Below are positions 57,443 through 64,000 of a stretch of 64,000 nt of DNA, piece by piece. Under the pieces are notes generated by a model, which worked only from the letters and a program-made list of their open reading frames with translations, was not told the DNA's origin and did not search any database. Origin of the DNA: Prunus persica (lineage: Eukaryota > Streptophyta > Magnoliopsida > Rosales > Rosaceae); NCBI RefSeq assembly GCF_000346465.2, contig NC_034009.1:9983401-10047400 (forward strand). The letters are read 5' to 3'. Made by a program: the position numbers and the translations under genes. Every line of letters starts with the position of its first letter. Within the stretch, counting starts at the first letter, position 1.

Positions 57443-58148
57443 ATGGGTGTCTTCACGTACGAAACAGAGTTCACCTCTGTCATCCCACCAGAAAAGTTGT
57501 TCAAGGCTTTCATCCTCGACGCCGACAACCTCATCCCCAAGATTGCTCCAACAGCAGTGAAAGATACCGAGATCCTTGAAGGAGATGGAGGGGTTGGAAC
57601 CATCAAGAAGGTCACCTTTGGTGAAGGTAATTAGCTAGTTCTTTTTATTTTTATTTTTTTTTTAATACAAGAGAGATATTGAAAAATGGGGGATTCGAAC
57701 ACACTCGTAATTGTTCTTAACTACTTGATTTACAAGTCGAGTAATTAGATAGTTCTGTATGCTCATGTTTTTTTCTTAAGATAGTAAAAAATTCTTATAA
57801 TGTGACAAGCATGGTTGACTAATTTGTTTATTTATGTTATAATTTGCAGGAAGCCAATATGGGTATGTGAAGCACAGGATCGATGGGATTGACAAAGACA
57901 ACCTTACATACAGTTACACTTTGATTGAAGGAGATGCCTTGTCTGACGTAATCGAGAAGATCGTTTATGATATCAAGTTGGTGGCATCCCCCAACGGAGG
58001 ATCCATTGTCAAGACCATCAGCCACTACCATACCAAGGGAGATGTTGAGATCAAGGAAGAGCAAGTTAAGGCTGGCAAAGAGAAGGCTGCCGGTCTCTTC
58101 AAGCTTGTTGAAGGCTACCTCTTGGCCAACCCCGATGCCTACAACTAA
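57443..58148 (+). CDS. PR-10 / Bet v 1 family protein, gene I (Pru p 1.06-like)
   Basis: Exon 1 is 57,443-57,626 and exon 2 is 57,850-58,148; the product is 160 residues. It starts [20 protein letters not shown], has loop EGDGGVGT and ends [25 protein letters not shown] and [20 protein letters not shown] group it with F. The intron is 223 bp, twice the usual, because it holds a degenerate SINE on the minus strand (57,675-57,745, with GGGGGATTCGAACACACTCG as antisense B box). GTAAT donor and GCAG acceptor remain usable. From memory it resembles the Prunus isoform named Pru p 1.06; this was not checked. Confidence 0.95.
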
Positions 58149-58508
58149 ATCCAGACTTTTGTTTGTATTTATGTTTTTCCAGCTCTGTTATCAGCTGAAG
58201 GTGTGGATTTGATGTTGTTTCTGCCTAAAGAGTGGGGGAAAAAAGGGAAAAGAAAAACTGCCCTGGCCTTGGTGTGTTAAATGTTTGTTGTCCCATATAT
58301 TCCAGGTGGATTGGTATTGTATTATTTTCTACAAAATAATGAAAATCATATGTTAATCAAACTATAAATTGCATGAGCACTGGGCTCATTAGTTTCTTCG
58401 ATTTCAATATATTTAACAATTTTTTGATGTCACCAAAAAAATTGGATTAGAACTTGATTAGTCTGACGATCAAACTCCAATTTAAAGTTGGCCTCTGTCT
58501 TTGCCTTA
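58149..58508. other. Gene I 3' flank
   Basis: 3' UTR with an AATGAAAAT-type signal near 58,340, then AT-rich DNA. Confidence 0.4.
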
Positions 58509-59062
58509 TATTTGGTAGGGTTAGCTGTTTTATTATTTCTTGAATTTAGACCCGATTTGTATTTGAGTACCTCAATTTCCAAAATGATTCTCGTTGTCCT
58601 TTAACTTTAGTTTCGTTAAGATAAATGGTCCTACTATCAATTTTGTTAAATTTTCTGTTAAGTGCAGGGGCACAATAGTATTTTTGTATCAAAATTGATT
58701 AAAATATGAATAAAAATTTAAAAAAACTAAAAAATTAAAATTAAACTCTCTCCCTCCTTCTCTGTCCCGATTTCTACTCCCCCCCAAAACTTGATTTTTC
58801 TTTTTTTTGTTGGTTTTTTATTTGATTTTCTTTTATTGTTATTTTAAAGATATGATTTTTTTATTCATTTTTTGGTTTTAATATAAAAATACCATTTTGC
58901 CCCTGTATTTAACAGAAAAAGTTAATAAAATTGACGGCAGGACCATTTGTCCAAACGAAACTAAAGTTAAAGGACCACGGAAACCATTTTGGAAATTGAG
59001 GTACTCAAATGCAAATCAGGTCAAATTTCAGGGACTAATAAAACTATTAACCCTATTTGGTA
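58509..59062. mobile_element. Mutator-like long-TIR element with perfect 9-bp target duplication
   Basis: TATTTGGTA at 58,509-58,517 and 59,054-59,062 flanks 536 bp whose ends are long inverted repeats (GGGTTAGCTGTTTTATTA; complement at right GGGTTAATAGTTTTATTA). No transposase. Confidence 0.85.
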
Positions 59063-59076
59063 CAACAACAAAAAAT

Positions 59077-59510
59077 CACTAAAATGGTAAATTACTCAAA
59101 TAGTCCTCAAATTTGTACCCGATTTATATTTTGGTCCCTAAACTGAATTATTCGTTCAAATGGTCCACCAACTTTTTATTAATCGGCGCTTTGGTCCCAC
59201 CGTTAATTTTCTGTTAAATTTAGTCATGTGAGTAGCACATGCTACATTTGTAGGGGTAAATAAGACTTTTGACCTATATATCACCCATTTATCACCACTT
59301 TATCACATATTTAGGGAACATAGGACGGTTATGGATGGTTTTACCCTTACATTTGACGGCAACATTAACATAATGTAACGGTATGATCAATAGAGCGATT
59401 AATATAGAGTTGATGGACCATGTGAACGAATAATTTAATTGAGGGACCAAAATGTAAATCGAGTATAAGTTTGAGAACCATTTGAGTAATTTATCAATTA
59501 CTAAAATAAT
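59077..59510. mobile_element. Mutator-like long-TIR element, related to the one at 36.7 kb
   Basis: The inverted ends have GGTAAATTACTCAAATAGTCC and, on the complement, GATAAATTACTCAAATGGTTC. The inside shares TTAGTCATGTGAGTAGCACATG with the 36.7-kb element. The flanks CACTAAAAT and TACTAAAAT are an eight-of-nine target duplication. Confidence 0.75.
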
Positions 59511-60067
59511 ATAAAACTATGAATCTAAAAGTTGATATCTAAAATTTATAAATAAAATTGACCGTTTAATAACATAAGATAGTAAGTTTGACGTGTACAC
59601 AAGCATTAAAGTAATATTATTATCTTATGAATCCAACTAAAATAATGAGATAAGGAAGCTCATGGCCTATAGCACTTACAAATGGCGAGGGCTTTGTTGT
59701 CTTTGAAATTGCATAAATTTGGGAATATCCATGCCATGACGAATATGCTAATTTAGGACAAACCACAATCTTTAAGACGGTGAGGTGGGACATGTGAAAA
59801 ACACACAAAACTGTTTTTTTTATTTTTTTATTTTTATAACTTTTTTTATTGAGAAGGGTAATAATATGTTAAATTCATATACACTCTACAAATACTAGAA
59901 CTCGAACCATTACACTAGTTAATCATATGCTAATATCTCAATATTAACTATCCATCTTTTACACTCATTAAAAACTTTTAGCTAATTTTCATTTACGTTT
60001 AAAAATATAAGCACTCGATCACTTGTATTCAAAAATTATTTATTTATTATATATATATATATATATA
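59511..60067. other. Intergenic DNA with a SINE scrap
   Basis: A minus-strand SINE fragment lies at 59,855-59,930 (CTAGAACTCGAACC). Otherwise AT-rich, ending in an (AT)n tract. Confidence 0.4.
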
Positions 60068-60470
60068 CAGAGAGTTTCCATTGAGGGATCCCTCAAATTA
60101 GCTTATTTGAGGGATACTATTGTAGGGCCCATTCTGTATTGTATTTCACTAATCCAAACCGTCTCTTTTGTAGATATTCATTCAAAGATCATCTCTACAA
60201 AAAATCACTCGAATTCGATATCATTTGACCACTCAATTGAATTATTGAAATTTTAGTACTTTCTTGAAGCACCATGTTCATTGATTTTGTAGGACACAAT
60301 TGGATATCGAAACAGTTTCCGATTTGTCTAATTTTTTTCAAGGATGATCTATGAATATAAACTTAAAAAATAGATGGTTTCGATCGTTGAAAAAAAAATT
60401 CATAGGGAACCCTAAAGGGTGTCTCTCAAATAAAATTATTTGAAGGATTCCTCAATAGAAGGGGACTGTA
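60068..60470. mobile_element. MITE inserted in an AT repeat, TA target site
   Basis: Inverted ends CAGAGAGTTTCCATTGAGGG and, on the complement, CAGTCCCCTTCTATTGAGGA bound 403 bp. TA flanks both sides, within (TA)n tracts at 60,048-60,067 and 60,471-60,498. A TA target fits the Tc1/mariner (Stowaway) group. Confidence 0.7.
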
Positions 60471-60498
60471 TATTATATATATATATATATATATATAT

Positions 60499-62618
60499 TT
60501 TATAATCACTCGAGTAATGAACGAACCCTCTTAAATAGTGTCTAAACTCTCAAGTAATTTTTTTTAGAATATATAAAAAAAAAAGGACTGAAAAATCTTC
60601 AAAATGCTTAAAACTTTGTTAGAATATATATGAGAGATGCCAAGGCCTGCAATAATTGTTCAAATGAGCTATATCAATAAAACTATTTAGTCAACTTTAA
60701 TTAGTTGATAGGGAGCAACAACAACAAAATTAATAATAAAAAGGAACTTCAACATAAGTTGTACAAATAATGGACTTGGTTTATACTTTTCCAAACTCCA
60801 TTGAATTCATGGATAATAGGTGGTAGCAATAGTTTAACAAGAAAAATAATTTTTTAATTATTTGTAGGGAATAAAAGAGATTCGATATACTTATTCTTTA
60901 GTGAATGATACATTGTATATGCCCTGACTACCAAGGAACTTCTTTTTTTGTTTTGGAACATTTTCTATTAGGAGGAACGATAATATACTAAACTCACACA
61001 CACTATACATATACTAAAACTCGAACCCAAAATATTTTTTAAAAAAACAATTACTCTAAACTACTACCACTATAGTGAGTCCTTTGTGCTAGGGAACTTA
61101 TTATATATGTAAGACTAGTACTTTTTTTGGGAGGGGATTTTATTAGTAACGAAAGAAATAAAATAAAATTGTCGGCTAGAATGTTATCATGTTCTAGGCA
61201 TTTGAATGGTACTATGACGCCTTCCAACAGCTTTCGGCAAAATTATTGTGTGCAGATTTTTATTTTATTGATTTTTGTAAGGTAAAGTAATTTGATCACA
61301 TGCAAGAGACAAAATGTGATACCACTATTATTACATACCACATAGTAAGTTGTACATGTGACATTTGGTACCTAATGCAACTACTCCATCAATTCAACCA
61401 AATAGTTAATCTAGCAATCATTCAATAAACTAGGGAAAGGGGAATTTGAATTCAAATGCAGTGTTAGGAGTACATTCAACATTCACCAATTTGGTGCCTA
61501 ATTTATTTCTATATAAATAGACATAGTTTGCAAAGGATCCACTAGTGTAGTGGTTTGGAGTATTTACTCCCTCAGGTGCGCCTCCATTAACGATTACGCA
61601 GGATTGAAGAAACTCTAGCATAGACATCCAACTAAGATTGCAAACTTAGAATAATAAAAAAGATAGCTTGAAAAAAACTAAGTTATAACAATATAAATAA
61701 AACTCTCACAAAGAAAATATGAAAAGTTTTCACAAAAGAATAGGTAAAAATTACATAGAGAACCCAAAGACTCTCTGCAACTTATTTCAAACATAAAGAA
61801 ACAATAAAAATGATGATGGTAGAAATCTGACGCCAAAACGTAGGTAAAGATCCGACACCAAAACGCATTCGTATGTGATAATTGAATGAAAATCATAGAA
61901 AGATGTTCAGAAAGCAAAAAAGATGAGAGATATTAAATATATTGATAGCCAATTCTGACCGCCAGCTGCTATTCTTGAAATAAAAACTCTCAAGTCTTCA
62001 ATACTCAACCCCACCCCCTCCCAAATTAAAGAAGAGAAAGAAAATCAGAAAAGAACAGAAAAAAAAAAAAAAAAGCAGCTACAAAAACCAAAAATACCAA
62101 GGTGATAATTAACCAAGCCAAGCCAAGCCAAATTATTGTTCTGGGTCAATTTTGTCACAATTTCTGATATGTGTATTTTGTTTTTCTTCATTTGGTTGCT
62201 TTGCCTTCAACTTTATCCGATGATTTGAAGAAGCTTTCCAAAAAAGCACCATCTTTATCTAAAATTCCTACTTTTTACCATCAAATTTAAATGAGATGCC
62301 GACTGTCCAATTATCTGACAAGCAGCCTTGAAACTATGATGATCAATGGGAAAATTGAAGTTGTACCAACACATCTAGAAAGCCTTTAATTTTTTTTTTG
62401 TTATACTTTATTTGACTCAGACACAGATATGTATGTATTAAATACTGGAGGTTGGGATATATATATATATATATCCAATAAATAAGTGACACAATTTGTA
62501 TATTAAAATTTTGAGGTTCCTTGTTAATTCAGAGACTTCCAATAAACAAATGACAATTTGCCCCAAATTCTTCGGTCTAAAGGGAACAGCTCGCAAGGCC
62601 CAACCTTCACTCTAAATC
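60499..62618. other. Intergenic DNA upstream of gene J
   Basis: SINE scraps are at 60,965-61,092 (minus) and 61,535-61,590 (plus). (AT)n at 62,457-62,474. No gene recognised in ~2.1 kb. Confidence 0.4.
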
Positions 62619-62728
62619 TATAAATACCACCTCTCTGTACTCATCTTCAACACACTCTCAACCTTCTCTAAAACCATCATCTTTGTAGTTTGTTCATTTT
62701 GCTCATCCTCAACCTTTTGATCATCACC
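62619..62728 (+). promoter_or_regulatory. Core promoter and leader of gene J
   Basis: TATAAATA at 62,619-62,626 and a CT-rich leader ending TCATCACC before the ATG. Confidence 0.7.
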
Positions 62729-63309
62729 ATGGGTGTCTTCACATATGAGAGCGAGTTCACCTCTGAGATCCCACCACCAAGATTGTTCAAGGCCTTTGTC
62801 CTCGATGCTGACAACCTTGTCCCTAAGATTGCTCCACAGGCAATTAAGCATTCTGAAATCCTTGAAGGAGATGGCGGCCCCGGAACCATCAAGAAGATCA
62901 CTTTCGGCGAAGGTAATTACTTATCTTACAGTATATATGTTGTCAGACTGTTAATATGAAACCAAGGTCGTCGAATTCTTGCTTGAACATGTTTTATTAT
63001 TGTTCTTCAGGCAGCCAGTACGGCTACGTGAAGCACAAGATTGACTCCATTGACAAAGAAAACCATTCATACAGCTACACCTTGATCGAAGGAGATGCTT
63101 TGGGAGACAATCTTGAGAAGATCTCGTACGAGACCAAGTTGGTGGCATCCCCCAGCGGAGGATCCATCATCAAGAGCACCAGCCACTACCACACCAAGGG
63201 AGATGTTGAGATCAAGGAAGAGCATGTCAAGGCCGGCAAAGAGAAGGCCTCAAATCTCTTCAAGCTCATTGAGACCTACCTTAAGGGCCACCCCGATGCC
63301 TACAACTAA
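62729..63309 (+). CDS. PR-10 / Bet v 1 family protein, gene J (Pru p 1.01-like major isoallergen type)
   Basis: Exon 1 is 62,729-62,912 and exon 2 is 63,011-63,309, with a 98-bp phase-1 intron; the product is 160 residues. It starts [20 protein letters not shown]; the loop reads EGDGGPGT (Pro for Val); then [17 protein letters not shown] and the end KGHPDAYN. These features match what I remember of Pru p 1.01 and Pru av 1, the best-known fruit allergens of peach and cherry. Exon 2 is richer in C at third positions (AAGGAAGAGCATGTCAAGGCC) than in the A-H genes, which suggests a separate branch. An upstream in-frame ATG at 62,690 would add 13 residues; not preferred. Confidence 0.96.
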
Positions 63310-64000
63310 ATTGATCAGATGTCTCTGTGATGCTTGGGTCTTGCCTTTACTATATGATCAGTCGAAGGAGATTTGTGTGGCTTTTCTTGTTGCTTTCTAG
63401 TCAGTCCAAAGTAGCCATAGGGTTGTTGGGCACTTGGGCTTGAAAATAAGTGTGTATGGGTTGTGATCTTCTGGTTGCTTTTGATGTTTTCGTTTGGATC
63501 AAGTTGCAGACTGAGCACAGTGTATTTATCTTCTATATATAAATTATATAATGGAACTTCCTTGTAATGAAATGTTTTACTTGCAAACAATTAGTGCAGT
63601 GAGTAAATTTCCTAAAAACTATATTCTATATTGTGCCATATAAAATTTGCAGCATAATCAATAATTGCACGCGATCAACTTGAGAATTAATTACTTCCCT
63701 ACCCCAAGAGGCTATAAGAAGAATTTTCATAGTTCTCTATATTACTAAAATCCAAGATTATTCGTAAGAGATTTGTAGCTCAAGTGAATAAGATTAGTTA
63801 CTTATGTAATCGCATCGAAACAAAACAAAATTATAAGATTATTCAACGGGTTTGCAAAGTTGAAAGTTTTCTTGAGTCCCATTTGGGCAACAACGACGTT
63901 AAAAACAAACCATTCATCACATCACATGCCTTCACATGTTGATGAGATAGTGATCGTTGAAATGAAGAAGTTGGCAAACTTTGGGTGCAGATAGACAAAC
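63310..64000. other. Gene J 3' flank
   Basis: The 3' UTR runs to ~63,580 (AATGAAATG near 63,565). A SINE A-box scrap (TTTGTAGCTCAAGTGAATAAG) lies at 63,772-63,792. No gene in the remainder. Confidence 0.45.

Overview
This is plant nuclear DNA, almost certainly from a Prunus species (Rosaceae: peach, almond, apricot, cherry group). The evidence is fourteen two-exon genes of the PR-10 / Bet v 1 family, of the type called Pru p 1, Pru av 1 or Pru du 1 in stone fruits. Thirteen are structurally intact and one has lost its start codon. All are 159-160 codons long with one phase-1 intron inside codon 62. Introns have GT-AG borders, promoters have TATAAATA boxes 70-130 bases before the start, and the intergenic DNA is AT-rich and full of plant transposon debris.

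Layout. Four PR-10 genes on the left, A(-) 1.0-1.7 kb, B(+) 2.3-2.9 kb, C(-) 14.4-15.0 kb and D(+) 16.5-17.1 kb, are mirrored on the right by D'(-) 40.0-40.6 kb, C'(+) 42.0-42.6 kb, B'(-) 51.7-52.3 kb and A'(+) 52.9-53.5 kb. A/B, C/D and their mirror images are divergent pairs sharing a promoter region. Between the arms lie E(+) 20.6 kb, F(-) 24.6-25.1 kb, G(+) 26.8 kb, H(+) 31.7 kb and a rearranged pseudogene at 38.4-38.7 kb. Outside the mirror on the right lie the more divergent genes I(+) 57.4 kb and J(+) 62.7 kb. The best-preserved inverted repeat is about 3.2-3.3 kb per arm (13,700-16,988 and 40,174-43,341). It ends inside exon 2 of D/D', so the two genes have different 3' halves.

The only other recognisable host gene is a three-exon minus-strand gene at 34.7-35.8 kb. 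It encodes a chloroplast Rieske-fold protein of the PSB33 (LIL8, At1g71500) type, and its first intron has a GC donor.

Transposons fill the rest. A degenerate Ty3/Gypsy-like LTR region lies at 5-6.8 kb. A rearranged endogenous pararetrovirus of the florendovirus type lies at 7.1-13.3 kb; its polyprotein frame is broken, its second frame is long and open, and a second, head-to-head reverse-transcriptase fragment abuts a (TA)n tract. Other pieces are LINE fragments at 19 and 33 kb, a Ty1/copia pol fragment at 49.8-51.45 kb, SINEs, MITEs, and long-TIR Mutator-like elements, two with perfect 9-bp target duplications. At 43.4-47.9 kb there is an unusual block in which a short palindrome, roughly AGTATAGCCG-NN-CGGCTATACT, recurs more than 20 times; further copies lie at 22.1-22.3 kb.

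How it fits together: PR-10 proteins are small cytosolic ligand-binding proteins induced by stress, pathogens or ripening, and in Prunus fruit they act as birch-pollen cross-reactive allergens. The window records expansion of the family by tandem duplication of a divergent gene pair, large inverted duplication, exchange between copies, and insertion of mobile DNA between the genes. No sequence search could be run; family names rest on recognised motifs.
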